Assembly: GCA_946478665.1 (NCBI GenBank)
Contig: CAMLCZ010000009.1
Span: 1-64,000 of the forward strand
Source of the DNA: an uncultured Bartonella sp.
GTDB taxonomy: Bacteria; Pseudomonadota; Alphaproteobacteria; Rhizobiales; Rhizobiaceae
Length of the DNA: 64,000 nt
Reading direction: 5' to 3'
Shown here: one piece after another, positions 48,765-58,548 of the stretch
Layout: each line of letters starts with the position of its first letter
Position numbering within the stretch: the first letter of the stretch is position 1
The notes under the pieces: generated by a model
What the model saw: only the letters and a program-made list of their open reading frames with translations
Told to the model about the DNA's origin: nothing
The model's database searches: none
Translations under genes and position numbers: made by a program

Positions 48765-49214
48765 ATGAGTAATTCGACTAAGAAAAACGTTGAAGTGTTC
48801 ACCGATGGTGCTTGTTCTGGCAATCCTGGCCCAGGGGGCTGGGGAGCCATATTGCGATATAATGGGCATGAGCGGGAATTATATGGTGGTGAACGTGACA
48901 CAACCAATAACCGAATGGAACTATTGGCCGCTATCAACGCGCTCAATACTTTAAAAGAACCTTGCTCGGTCGATCTATATACAGATTCCGTCTATGTGCG
49001 GGATGGTATCTCGCGTTGGATTGATGGTTGGAAAAACAATAATTGGCGAACAGCAGCCAAAAAACCAGTAAAAAATGCCGAATTATGGCAGGCGCTTGAT
49101 ACTGCACGGCAACGCCACGATGTGCGTTGGCATTGGGTAAAAGGCCATGCAGGGCATCCTGAAAATGAGCGATGCGATGAGCTTGCACGCAAGGGCGTCA
49201 GTGAAAACCGTTAG
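48765..49214 (+). CDS. rnhA: ribonuclease HI
   Basis: The enzyme removes RNA from RNA-DNA hybrids. All four carboxylates are visible in [33 protein letters not shown] and ENERCDELA, and the basic handle segment [16 protein letters not shown] is present. The 149-residue length matches E. coli RNase HI. ATG 48765 follows the thrB stop directly. Confidence 0.97.
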   Translation: MSNSTKKNVEVFTDGACSGNPGPGGWGAILRYNGHERELYGGERDTTNNRMELLAAINALNTLKEPCSVDLYTDSVYVRDGISRWIDGWKNNNWRTAAKKPVKNAELWQALDTARQRHDVRWHWVKGHAGHPENERCDELARKGVSENR

Positions 49215-49260
49215 ATATAATCAGCTCGGTAAGTAACCTCATAGGTTAATAATCGGGCAT

Positions 49261-50073
49261 TTATCGCTTTGTGACCGTGAAAGTTCCTGTAAAGGCTTTA
49301 GGCTCAGCATCAGCAATATAATTTACGCTGAATTTATCATCTGACGATATGTAAAGAATGTCAGCTGAAAATGTGGTTTGCCCGTCTTTCTGATCTAAAA
49401 TTTTTGCCGGACCAAGTTCGTTATCCCCACCATCAAGATAGAGTGCCGATATTTTTACATTTTTTGGCGTAGCAATTGTAATGGATAACTGGTTGTTTTT
49501 GGGTTCAGCATTTATTTGGACAGCAGTGTTTGCAGGTTCTGGCAATTGCTGTTTTGTCGTTTCAAGATAAGAAGTTTTTATCTGCTCTATCTGTAATGCT
49601 GATGATTCAAAGTTGAAATCAACATCAACAGGAAGACATATTTTCTCACAGAAGCCTATTGTTAGGTGCCCACTTAAATCTGGTGTATTTGTCGAACTGG
49701 TTAGAGAAAAGGGCAGAATAACATTGTTTTTGTAGCCAAACGACCAATCCTCGCCATCAGCAAACAGATGCGGCACGGGATAGAAAATATGGTAGTTGAG
49801 AGGCTCTTTGAATGTGAAGCTTGGTGCCATTCCCGAATTACCAGGATTTTGCCAATAGGTTTTCCAGCCCGGTTGAAGCTCGACCTCTATCAGGCCTTGC
49901 CTTTGTCCATTATTCCAATTGGGCTCAATGGCAATACGCACACGCCCACCGTCCGTATCATGCCATGGTGTTGATACAAGACTGTCATTGGGGAGACTTT
50001 TGGCTGTTGCAAGGTTTTGGATTGAGAAAACACAAAAGCTGCAAATAGCAGCAGATATAATTCGTTTAAACAC
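49261..50073 (-). CDS. DsbD N-terminal-domain-like periplasmic protein
   Basis: The product of about 270 residues has a signal peptide (RIISAAICSFCVFSIQNLATA) and an immunoglobulin-like DsbD-alpha domain with PGWKTYWQNPGNSGMAPSF and GFCEKICLPVDVDF, whose CxxxC pair resembles the redox cysteines of DsbD-alpha. It lacks the membrane and thioredoxin domains of full DsbD. I start at GTG 50073; the frame extends to 50253 but that would overlap the divergent algH gene. Likely role: thiol exchange for envelope protein or cytochrome maturation. Confidence 0.82.
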   Translation of the reverse strand: MFKRIISAAICSFCVFSIQNLATAKSLPNDSLVSTPWHDTDGGRVRIAIEPNWNNGQRQGLIEVELQPGWKTYWQNPGNSGMAPSFTFKEPLNYHIFYPVPHLFADGEDWSFGYKNNVILPFSLTSSTNTPDLSGHLTIGFCEKICLPVDVDFNFESSALQIEQIKTSYLETTKQQLPEPANTAVQINAEPKNNQLSITIATPKNVKISALYLDGGDNELGPAKILDQKDGQTTFSADILYISSDDKFSVNYIADAEPKAFTGTFTVTKR

Positions 50074-50179
50074 CAGGGAACCACTCTTTATTAAATAACT
50101 ATCAGAGAATTTACGACTTTTTTTGGAAATATACCAATTTCCTCTTGCACTTCTCATATTCACGTTTAACCTCACAATT

Positions 50180-50782
50180 ATGGATAATTTTAGAATGATG
50201 AAAAAACGTGACGGATTTTTGAACGGACATCTGCTTATTGCAATGCCCGGCATGGAGGACGAGCGTTTTAGTCGTTCCGTTATCTATATTTGTGCCCATT
50301 CTGATGAGGGGGCAATGGGACTTGTGTTGAATAAGCCCCAGGATATGGTCTTTCCTGATTTACTCATACAATTGGGAATTATTAATAGTGCGCAGGCAAG
50401 CCATCTTCCAGAACTGGCGAAAACTATTCCGGTTCTAGACGGTGGGCCAGTTGAACGTGCACGCGGTTTTGTCCTCCATTCAGATGATTATGCCTGTCAG
50501 GCAACAATACCAGTTACCAATGAAATCTGCCTAACTTCAACAACAGATGTGTTGAAAGCGATGAGTATTGGCAAAGGCCCACAAAAAGCTATCGTAACAT
50601 TGGGATATGCTGGCTGGGGAGCAGGGCAACTGGAATCAGAAATTTCCGCCAATGGTTGGTTGACCAGCCCCGTTGATGCCGGTTTCTTGTTTGCAGATGA
50701 TCTTGATAACAAATATCAGCAAAGCTTGTTGCGGATTGGTGTTGATCCAGAATTTTTAGTTGCCCAAGCCGGCCACGCTTAA
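50180..50782 (+). CDS. YqgE/AlgH family protein
   Basis: The product of about 200 residues belongs to the YqgE/AlgH (DUF179) family: [23 protein letters not shown] at the start, [12 protein letters not shown], and [21 protein letters not shown] in the centre. The family has no settled biochemical role; a member affects alginate expression in Pseudomonas. Starts at 50180 or 50195 are both plausible. It is divergent from the DsbD-like gene with overlapping upstream regions. Confidence 0.93.
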   Translation: MDNFRMMKKRDGFLNGHLLIAMPGMEDERFSRSVIYICAHSDEGAMGLVLNKPQDMVFPDLLIQLGIINSAQASHLPELAKTIPVLDGGPVERARGFVLHSDDYACQATIPVTNEICLTSTTDVLKAMSIGKGPQKAIVTLGYAGWGAGQLESEISANGWLTSPVDAGFLFADDLDNKYQQSLLRIGVDPEFLVAQAGHA

Positions 50783-51415
50783 ATTTTTTGCTTGCAGCTT
50801 TTATGCGCGCCTAATAGTTCAGGGTTATATCGGCTATCCACGTATAAATTAGCCTGACATCACATGGTAGATTAGCTGATACACATCCTGTATCCAATCG
50901 TTATATGCTATGTGCTATATGTAAATATATGCAAGAGGTATAAATATATATCAGCGGTTATAGTTCGCTTTTATACAGTGCTCTCATCGCATTGTGCGGT
51001 GCGTCTATCAAAAATACCTTATAAAAATACGTTAGCTTGCTGATTTTGGATGCTTCGTCACCAGTGTTATAAGGTCTTCAATGCCAACAGGTTCTGTGAA
51101 GACAACACTTTGAACAAACTCGCACCCTTCTTCACGCAACAGAACGGCTTCATTTTCTGTTTCTACGCCTTCGGCGATAACCTTCATATCCAGATCATGC
51201 GCCATATTGATAATTGATTTTACTATGGGCGTTTTTTCGGACTATCAACATTCAACAAGGAACGATCCAATTTGATGATATCAAACGGATAGCGCAATAA
51301 AACGCGATTGAAGAATAACGTGTACTAAAATTATCAAGTATTAGATCAACGCTCGTATATAGTGTTATCGCTATATTGGGCGGTTCGTCTGTCAAAAATA
51401 CTTTATAAAATTACC
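50783..51415. other. gap holding a decayed copy of the EAL gene's 3' end
   Basis: The left part (to about 50990) is AT-rich and shows nothing recognisable; the right part is the duplicated tail described next. No intact gene is present. Confidence 0.65.
50990..51383 (-). pseudogene. decayed 3'-end copy of the GGDEF/EAL gene
   Basis: This segment repeats the last about 300 bases of the gene at 51416, displaced by 384 bases: gattttggatgctt falls at 51042 here and 51426 in the gene. It also includes the flank tcaaaaatac that follows the stop. Small deletions (for example aaaacgcgatt for aaaaatgcgatt) disrupt the frame, and there is no start. Confidence 0.9.
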
Positions 51416-54295
51416 TTAACTTGCAGATTTTGGATGCTTTGTCACCAGTGTTATAAGGTCTTCAATGCCAACAGGTTCTGTGAAGACAACACTTTGAACA
51501 AACTCGCACCCTTCTTCACGCAACAGAACGGCTTCATTTTCTGTTTCTACGCCTTCGGCGATAACCTTCATATCCAGATCATGCGCCATATTGATAATTG
51601 ATTTTAGTACAGGGCGTTTTTTCGGACTATCAACATTCAACAAGGAACGATCCAATTTAATCATATCAAACGGATAGCGCAATAAAAATGCGATTGAAGA
51701 ATAACCAGTACCGAAATTATCAAGCGCCAGACCAATGCCCAATGCCTTGATTTTTTCAAGAAGATTGGCTGATTGTTCAGGATTTTCAATGATGATAGCT
51801 TCCGTCATTTCCATCATCAACCGCCCCTTATTGATGGGGTTCCGCATGAGAATTCCACGCAATTCATTGATTAAATCCTGATGGATCATCTCTGCACTTG
51901 GCAGATTAACCGAGACGAAGAATGACTGTTTCGGGAAACGTTCTTGTATTTGCGAAAAATCCTTAATTACCGTGTTCATGGCATATTGCGCCAGTGGCAT
52001 AACAACATGTTCGCTTTCTGCCGCACCAATGAAATCTGCCGCTGCAAGGTTGCCGTGTCTTGGGTGGTGCCATTCCAACATGGTTTCAAAACCAACAATT
52101 TGCCCGTCAACAAGATCCAGAACAGGATGGTAGAGAACCTTTATTTCGTTACGTTGCAGGGCGTAGCGTATGTCATTGCCCATACTATTGCGTTCAAGAC
52201 CAAGTGTACGGAAATTGGGTCTGAAAGGCTCGATCTTGTTGCCACCCGCCTTTTTGGCATGCACCATCGCAAGTTCGGCATCACTCAACATATCTTCCGC
52301 GTTGGAATTGCCTTCTGTCCACGTAATAAGCCCGATGGACGCAGAAAGTTTTATCTCGCGTTGTGAAAAAAGTATTGGTGCTGCAACAGTTTTATGCAAC
52401 TGATCGGCAAATGAAGCAATTTTTGCCGGCTCCGTTTGACTTGTTAAAACAATTGCAAAGCGGTCAGCCGATAAACGGGATAGGGTATCTTGCGGCGTAA
52501 TTAATCGACCAAGACGTCGTGCTATTGTCAAAAGGAATGTATCCCCGACAGACATGCCGAAATGGTGATTGATTTCTTTAAAACCATCAAAATCAACGAC
52601 AAAAACAGTTGGACGCACCTTTTGCGTTGATACAGCAAGATTGACATAACTTTGCAATCGGTCAAGGAAAAGCTGTTGGTTGGGCAGACCAGTTAGATTG
52701 TCATGAATAGAGTCCTGCAACAACCGTTCTTCGGCTTTTTTATGTTCTGTAATGTTGACCAATGTTCCGACAACACGGACAATCTCTCCATCAGACCCAA
52801 TAACTGGACGGGCACGCAATGAAAACCAGTGGTAATGCCCATCACTGGAACGCAAGCGGAATATTTGATCCAACCGACCCTTGCGCGTATCAAGAATAAT
52901 ATCCAGAACAGCGCGGAAGCGGTCACGATCGTCACTATGGAGTGATTGAACCCAGTTGCGTATCGTACCATTCAATTGCGTGGCGATGGTTCCAAGATCA
53001 ACAGTTAGATCAGGATTTATGACAACGCGGTCACGTCTAACATCCCAGTCCCAAACAACATCACCTGCGCCCATAACAGCAAGTGCCTGTCTTTCAAGAT
53101 CGGAAAAAATACCTTGATGGAACGCGCCGGCTGAAAAGGCATGTTGCATAACCGTAAATGAAATCAGTAGAACAATAAGGACAAGGCCGCCAGCAAGTGC
53201 CGGTTGAACAATATCATTATCAAGTTGCCCAGTAACGCAGACATAGGCGCCACATAGCCAAAATATGATAAGCAGCCATGTTGGGATAAGCATGATGGCG
53301 CGGTCATATCCCCGAATGGATAGATAACCAATCAGCAAGACACCAATGACCGCAGTTAACCCAAAGGAAAGCCGTGCAATACCAGCCGCACGTGTCGGAT
53401 CATAAATTGCAAAGGCACCAAGCCCACATAGTGCAATAACCCAGACAGCAGCGCCATAGCTAAAATGGTAATGCCAGCGGTTAAGATGCAGATATGTAAA
53501 GAGGAAAATGAACAAGGAGGCCGCCAGCGCAACCTCTGTTGCGGCACGCCATATTGGTTCATTCTGGGCAGATATAACAAATAATTTGTTCAGGAAATTG
53601 AAATCAAGACCGATATAGGCAAGCACCGCCCATGCAACAGCAGCCGTTGCAGGAAAAAGTCCGGTACCGCGTACAACAAACAACACACTGAGTAACAACG
53701 CCAGCAAACCGGATATGCCCAGCAATATGCCGTGATAAAGTGTATAGGCGTTGATTGTGTCTTTATAGGCTTCTGGTTCCCATAAATAGACTTGTGGCAG
53801 TTTTGGAGAATCGAGTTCTGCAACAAAGGTAATAACAGCACCCGGATTGATTGTGATGCGGAAGATATCCGAATCCGGACTTGGTTGTCGATCGAGAGCA
53901 AAACCCTCACTCGGCGTAATTGATTGGATACGCAAAGACCCAAGGTCTGGCCAAAGCAATCCTGACCCTGCCATTCTATAATGTGGCGTTACGATGAGAC
54001 GGTCAATCTGGTCATCAGTTGTGTTGGCAATAGCAAAGACAGCCCAATTGCTTTCAGCCCTGTCGCCATTACCTTGCATTTCTATGCGCCGTACAATGCC
54101 ATCAGGTCCTGGTGCAGTAGATGTCTGGAATGTATTGCCTTGAATGTGATGGATTTCGACAGCACGTGATAAATCAAGTGCGGTATCCTGTGAGGAAATC
54201 TTTATCGGTTCAATAGCCAGCGCTGACTGGGTGAGAACAACAATCACCCAGCCTATAAAAATAGCCCCGCTGACGATTTTGCCGATTGTTTTCAC
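51416..54295 (-). CDS. membrane sensor with degenerate GGDEF and EAL domains
   Basis: The 959-residue protein has a signal/anchor helix, a periplasmic region (about 30-180), seven to eight membrane helices (about 183-390), a PAS domain (about 405-520), then GGDEF (about 530-690) and EAL (about 700-945) domains. GGDEF is replaced by Ser-Ala-Asp-Arg-Phe at 609-613 and EAL by Glu-Thr-Met at 737-739, and the metal-binding Asp-Asp is Asp859-Asn860. Neither c-di-GMP synthesis nor hydrolysis is expected, so it is probably a nucleotide-binding or protein-interaction receptor. GTG 54295 overlaps the GNAT stop by four bases. Confidence 0.92.
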   Translation of the reverse strand: MKTIGKIVSGAIFIGWVIVVLTQSALAIEPIKISSQDTALDLSRAVEIHHIQGNTFQTSTAPGPDGIVRRIEMQGNGDRAESNWAVFAIANTTDDQIDRLIVTPHYRMAGSGLLWPDLGSLRIQSITPSEGFALDRQPSPDSDIFRITINPGAVITFVAELDSPKLPQVYLWEPEAYKDTINAYTLYHGILLGISGLLALLLSVLFVVRGTGLFPATAAVAWAVLAYIGLDFNFLNKLFVISAQNEPIWRAATEVALAASLFIFLFTYLHLNRWHYHFSYGAAVWVIALCGLGAFAIYDPTRAAGIARLSFGLTAVIGVLLIGYLSIRGYDRAIMLIPTWLLIIFWLCGAYVCVTGQLDNDIVQPALAGGLVLIVLLISFTVMQHAFSAGAFHQGIFSDLERQALAVMGAGDVVWDWDVRRDRVVINPDLTVDLGTIATQLNGTIRNWVQSLHSDDRDRFRAVLDIILDTRKGRLDQIFRLRSSDGHYHWFSLRARPVIGSDGEIVRVVGTLVNITEHKKAEERLLQDSIHDNLTGLPNQQLFLDRLQSYVNLAVSTQKVRPTVFVVDFDGFKEINHHFGMSVGDTFLLTIARRLGRLITPQDTLSRLSADRFAIVLTSQTEPAKIASFADQLHKTVAAPILFSQREIKLSASIGLITWTEGNSNAEDMLSDAELAMVHAKKAGGNKIEPFRPNFRTLGLERNSMGNDIRYALQRNEIKVLYHPVLDLVDGQIVGFETMLEWHHPRHGNLAAADFIGAAESEHVVMPLAQYAMNTVIKDFSQIQERFPKQSFFVSVNLPSAEMIHQDLINELRGILMRNPINKGRLMMEMTEAIIIENPEQSANLLEKIKALGIGLALDNFGTGYSSIAFLLRYPFDMIKLDRSLLNVDSPKKRPVLKSIINMAHDLDMKVIAEGVETENEAVLLREEGCEFVQSVVFTEPVGIEDLITLVTKHPKSAS

Positions 54296-54921
54296 AACGC
54301 CTCACTTTCAATTGCCTTTAAAGGTCTTTCCGTTTCCAGTAGCGAATAGAGATAATGGTCCTGCCATTCACCACGAATTTTCACATAGGCTCGTAAGAGT
54401 CCTTCTCTTGTAAAACCACATTTTTCCAGAAGACGAATGGAACGGATATTTGTCGGAATCGAGGCAGCTTCTAGCCGATGCAACTTTAATTGTTGAAAGG
54501 CAAAATCTATCATGAGTTCCAGACCTTCTTGCATAAAGCCTTTTCCGGAATGTTTTTCACCACACCAATATCCGATCTCGCCGCTTTGCACGACACCTCG
54601 ACGGATATTTCCCAAACTTATTCCACCGATAAGATTGTTTGTTTTGGTTAAAAAGATAAAAAAAACATAAAAATCACCGTTTTTCCTTCCTCGGAAATAG
54701 CGCTCCAAATGTCCCTTATAGCGCTGTAACGTGCAAGCATCGGCTGACCAAAGCGGCTCCCAAGGCTCAAGAAAGGCGCGGCTTTCGATTCTCAGCTTTG
54801 CCCAAGCTTCATAATCGTCCAATAGTGGAAAACGTAGATATACATTTTCAGCGCACAGTTGAGGCATTAATCCTCTTTTCAATAATCTTCTGCGCGGCAT
54901 GCGGAAGGGCATCTTGAACAT
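54292..54921 (-). CDS. GNAT acetyltransferase, RimJ/RimL-like
   Basis: The 209-residue protein shows the GNAT fold typical of ribosomal-protein alanine acetyltransferases: VYLRFPLLDDYEAWAKLR, GEIGYWCGEKHSGKGFMQEG (acetyl-CoA loop) and RLLEKCGFTREGLLRAY. It starts at ATG 54921 after AGAAGGA and overlaps the GGDEF/EAL gene by four bases. The block thrC, M16 peptidase, RimJ-like, GGDEF/EAL in this order is conserved in Hyphomicrobiales. The protein substrate is unknown. Confidence 0.9.
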   Translation of the reverse strand: MFKMPFRMPRRRLLKRGLMPQLCAENVYLRFPLLDDYEAWAKLRIESRAFLEPWEPLWSADACTLQRYKGHLERYFRGRKNGDFYVFFIFLTKTNNLIGGISLGNIRRGVVQSGEIGYWCGEKHSGKGFMQEGLELMIDFAFQQLKLHRLEAASIPTNIRSIRLLEKCGFTREGLLRAYVKIRGEWQDHYLYSLLETERPLKAIESEAL

Positions 54922-54942
54922 GCCAGTTTCCTTCTACATTTT

Positions 54943-56226
54943 TTAAATACGTCTACTATTTCCTGAGCCAAGCGACGAAACAAGATCACAATAGCTGACC
55001 AGTGAGCCAACCGACCCTACAGCAGCCAAGGTCGGTTTGGAATCTATAAATAGCCGTTCTGCCAGATCTGCCAACCTATCAACTGTAATTAATGATAAGC
55101 GTTCCATTAATTCGGAAGAAGGAATAGGTCGCCCATAAAGCGACATTTGACGGGCAATCATCTGCATACGGCTGGAAGGACTCTCGCGTGACATTGTCAA
55201 ATTAGCGCGATATTGCGCACGCGCACGATCCAGTTCTTTCTGACTGATACTCTTGCTTGCTTTGTATAATTCTTCCAAAACCACCGGTACCAGTTCTGCC
55301 AATCCATCTTCATTGGTTGCCGTGTGGATACCAAATAGACCCGTATCAGAAAAACCCCAATGGAAAGCATAGATGGAATAGCATAACCCACGCTTTTCGC
55401 GGACTTCCTGAAATAGTCTTGAAGACATACCGCCGCCAAGAATAATGGATAATATCTGCGAGGCATAATAATCGCGCATGTGATAGGCGCGACCTTCAAA
55501 CCCGATAAGAACCTGAGCGTCTTTTAAATTACGGTATTCTCTGAAATCACCGCCAACATAATTGGCCAATTCCGTAAGCGGTGCAACAGAATGCGCGCGA
55601 AATGAGCCCAAACGGCTTTCTACTTCACGCACAAATTGTTCGTGCTCTACCGCGCCTGTGGCAATCACAATCATACGATCAGCACTATAATGTTCATTCA
55701 TGAACGAACGTAAATTGTCGGACGTAAATGACCGGACAGAATCAGGTGTACCAAGGATTGGGCGGCCAATTGTCTGATGGCGGAATGCCGTTTCGGTAAA
55801 ATAATCAAAAACAATATCATCAGGTGTGTCTTGGGTGGCGTTGATCTCCTGCAAAACAACCTGTTTTTCCCGCTCCAATTCTTCCTCTTCGAATTTTGAA
55901 GAGGTTATAATATCGGCCAATATATCGACAGCAAGCGGCATATCATCCTTTAAAACACGGGCAAAATAGGCTGTCGTTTCAACGCTTGTTGCTGCATTTA
56001 TTTCGCCACCAACATCTTCAATATCGGTTGCTATCTGGTAGGCGGTACGATTTTCAGTGCCTTTAAAAGCCATATGTTCAAGCATATGGGCAATACCATG
56101 TTCTTCTGCACGCTCATTACGCGAACCAGACTTGACCCATATTCCAAGGGCAACACTTTCTATCTGCGCCATTGTATGCGTGACGATCGTCAAACCATTG
56201 CTAAGCCGACTGATATCTACACCCAT
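54943..56226 (-). CDS. M16 family zinc peptidase (processing-peptidase-like)
   Basis: The 427-residue protein has the inverted zinc motif HMLEHMAFKGT with the second ligand Glu in the downstream EREKQVVLQEI helix, and the M16 dimer-like C-terminal half with GGGMSSRLFQEVREKRGLCYS. It resembles bacterial relatives of mitochondrial processing peptidase beta. ATG 56226 follows GGAG; in-frame codons to 56253 are less supported. It is probably co-transcribed with the downstream GNAT gene (21-base gap). Confidence 0.94.
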   Translation of the reverse strand: MGVDISRLSNGLTIVTHTMAQIESVALGIWVKSGSRNERAEEHGIAHMLEHMAFKGTENRTAYQIATDIEDVGGEINAATSVETTAYFARVLKDDMPLAVDILADIITSSKFEEEELEREKQVVLQEINATQDTPDDIVFDYFTETAFRHQTIGRPILGTPDSVRSFTSDNLRSFMNEHYSADRMIVIATGAVEHEQFVREVESRLGSFRAHSVAPLTELANYVGGDFREYRNLKDAQVLIGFEGRAYHMRDYYASQILSIILGGGMSSRLFQEVREKRGLCYSIYAFHWGFSDTGLFGIHTATNEDGLAELVPVVLEELYKASKSISQKELDRARAQYRANLTMSRESPSSRMQMIARQMSLYGRPIPSSELMERLSLITVDRLADLAERLFIDSKPTLAAVGSVGSLVSYCDLVSSLGSGNSRRI

Positions 56227-56398
56227 ACTCACAATACTCCGCTTTTTTACCAACTATTCCAGAAACGTATCGCCAGAAAAACATTTCTCGCTTATGGAAA
56301 GTCGCCTCTGAAAATCATACCTAACAAATTATTCTCAGAAAAATCACGCATAGAAAACCATATTGTGATGTTTCTGTCTCAACAACTTGTTAGCAGGG

Positions 56399-57796
56399 TT
56401 AACGCGATATGCGTGATTTCCGTGCAATATAGTCTTTGACAACTTTTTCATCATTCGCCAAAACTTCAAAACGCTCTTGCCTGTCCATCAGGTCACTGAG
56501 CCATTCAGGCAATTTTGGTGTTACACCACAGGCATCTTTTACCGCTTCTGGAAATTTAGCTGGGTGGGCGGTTGAAAGAACAATCATTGGGATTGTTGCA
56601 TCTTGATGCTCACGCGCAACTTTGATCGCAATAGCCGTGTGTGGGTCAGCCAGATAATTGCTTTCTTTATACAAAGTATCAATCATTTTAGCTGTTTCAC
56701 TCTCATTACTGCTTCCAGCAGAGAACAGGCTGCGAATATTCTTCAATCTTGTTGCATCAATATGGAATTCACCCGATTGTTTCAAATTTTCCATCGCATT
56801 GCGGATCCATTCACAATCTCTTTCACCAGCTTCAAACAGCAGTCTTTCAAAATTTGAAGAAACCTGAATATCCATAGAGGGTGAGGTGGTGTGAATGAGC
56901 GAGCGTGTCTGGTAATTTCCTGTGGCAAGGGTGCGCGCCAGAATGTCATTATCATTTGTTGCAATGACAAGCTTAGCAATTGGCAGCCCCATGCGTGAGG
57001 CAACAAAACCAGCAAAAATATCGCCAAAGTTTCCGGTTGGCACCGTAAAGGATACGGCTCTATCAGGCGCACCTAACGATATTGCGGTGGTGAAATAATA
57101 AACGATTTGCGCCATTATGCGCGCCCAATTGATCGAATTAACGCCGGACAGTGCCATTTTGTCACGGAACTTGTGGTCATTGAACATGGCTTTTACCAGC
57201 GCCTGACAATCATCAAAATTGCCTTCAATAGCCAAAGCATGCACATTTGCTTTGTGGTTGCTGGTCATTTGCCGTTGCTGCACGGGCGAAACATGGCCCT
57301 TAGGAAACAGAATAAAAATATCACACCGTTCTCTACCAGCAAAAGCTTCAATGGCAGCACCACCCGTATCACCCGATGTGGCGCCGATAATTGTTGCCCT
57401 CTCGTCCTTCTTGGCTAAAATATGATCCATTAATCGGCCAAGAAGCTGCATGGCGACATCCTTGAAAGCAAGGGTTGGGCCATGGAACAACTCCATGATG
57501 AATTCATTGGTGTTTGTCTGGACAAGCGGACAAACCGCTGGATGTCTGAATGTGGCATAAGCCTCATCAACCATTTGGTCAAAGTCTTGACGCTCTATTT
57601 CACCGCCGACAAATGGCCATAATATTGTTTTGGCAATTTCCGCATAAGACTTTCCTCTTAAAGCTTTGAGCTCAACAGAAGAAAAATGAGGATAAGTTTC
57701 AGGAAGATAAAGACCGCCGTCGCGAGCAAGTCCTGCCATAACGGTGTCTGAAAACCCGAGAACTGGCGCATTACCTCTTGTGCTCATATATTGCAT
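56399..57796 (-). CDS. thrC: threonine synthase
   Basis: This pyridoxal-phosphate enzyme converts O-phosphohomoserine to threonine. The 465-residue protein begins YMSTRGNAPVLGFSDTVMAGLARDGGLY in outline, has the PLP lysine in HGPTLAFKDVAMQ and the phosphate loop ATSGDTGGAAIEAF. Length and motifs are normal for the long bacterial form. GGAG precedes ATG 57796. It heads the minus-strand block that ends with the GGDEF/EAL gene and complements thrB at 47805. Confidence 0.96.
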   Translation of the reverse strand: MQYMSTRGNAPVLGFSDTVMAGLARDGGLYLPETYPHFSSVELKALRGKSYAEIAKTILWPFVGGEIERQDFDQMVDEAYATFRHPAVCPLVQTNTNEFIMELFHGPTLAFKDVAMQLLGRLMDHILAKKDERATIIGATSGDTGGAAIEAFAGRERCDIFILFPKGHVSPVQQRQMTSNHKANVHALAIEGNFDDCQALVKAMFNDHKFRDKMALSGVNSINWARIMAQIVYYFTTAISLGAPDRAVSFTVPTGNFGDIFAGFVASRMGLPIAKLVIATNDNDILARTLATGNYQTRSLIHTTSPSMDIQVSSNFERLLFEAGERDCEWIRNAMENLKQSGEFHIDATRLKNIRSLFSAGSSNESETAKMIDTLYKESNYLADPHTAIAIKVAREHQDATIPMIVLSTAHPAKFPEAVKDACGVTPKLPEWLSDLMDRQERFEVLANDEKVVKDYIARKSRISR

Positions 57797-57987
57797 TTAT
57801 TTACTCCTCGGCTTCAGAAGTGGAAAATGTAATTATTTTCCTGTTATTTAAAAATCTTTACGACGTTAGAAACGTCCTGTATGGATGACACGTTTGTTAA
57901 ATCATATAAGACATGAAAAAAGTAGTGTTAATATATTTATCAAGCATTGATATAGAACAGGTATACCACTTGAGGGAAGTCCACTTC

Positions 57988-58548
57988 ATGGAGAAAAAGT
58001 CGATTTTTCATTTTTCGTTAGGCTTAGGCGTTCTTATGGCAGCTTCAGCAGTTTTATCAGGCTGTAGTCATAAGGGTGTAGAGAAAGAACCGGCTGAACC
58101 AAAAATTACCGAGGCACAATTACGTGCTTATTGTCCTTTTGTTAAGATGAAGGACGGCACTTCCTATTATAATATTTATGAGCGCAATGGTCAGAATGAT
58201 GCGAATAACGTCGTCTATCAGGCTGCAATCAGTGATGTAACAAGAACATGTGAAACCTCTGACACTACTTTATCAATGAAAGTAGCAGCTGCTGGACGTG
58301 TTGTCCCTGGTCCAAAGTTTAAACCAGGTACCGTCGTTATGCCTATTCGTGTTGTTGTTATGCAGGGGGATAGTGTCGTATATTCCATGCTGCATAAATA
58401 TCCGGTTCAAATAACCAATGGTACGGATGCAACGCAGTTCATTTTCTCGGATGACAAAATTTCCCTGCCAAAACCGACATCTAAAAATATTCGTATTTTT
58501 ATTGGTTATGATGAAGGAAAGTCCAAGGCTGACAAGAAATCCAAATAA
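57988..58548 (+). CDS. lipoprotein, conserved hypothetical
   Basis: The 186-residue product has a lipoprotein signal with lipobox VLSGC (Cys26), and a mature domain with ITEAQLRAYCPFV, GTSYYNIYERNG and ISDVTRTC, where two cysteines may pair. The C terminus is Lys-rich. ATG 57988 follows GAGGG; the frame upstream to 57913 adds unrelated residues. I do not recognise a characterised family; similar lipoproteins occur in Hyphomicrobiales. Confidence 0.8.
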   Translation: MEKKSIFHFSLGLGVLMAASAVLSGCSHKGVEKEPAEPKITEAQLRAYCPFVKMKDGTSYYNIYERNGQNDANNVVYQAAISDVTRTCETSDTTLSMKVAAAGRVVPGPKFKPGTVVMPIRVVVMQGDSVVYSMLHKYPVQITNGTDATQFIFSDDKISLPKPTSKNIRIFIGYDEGKSKADKKSK

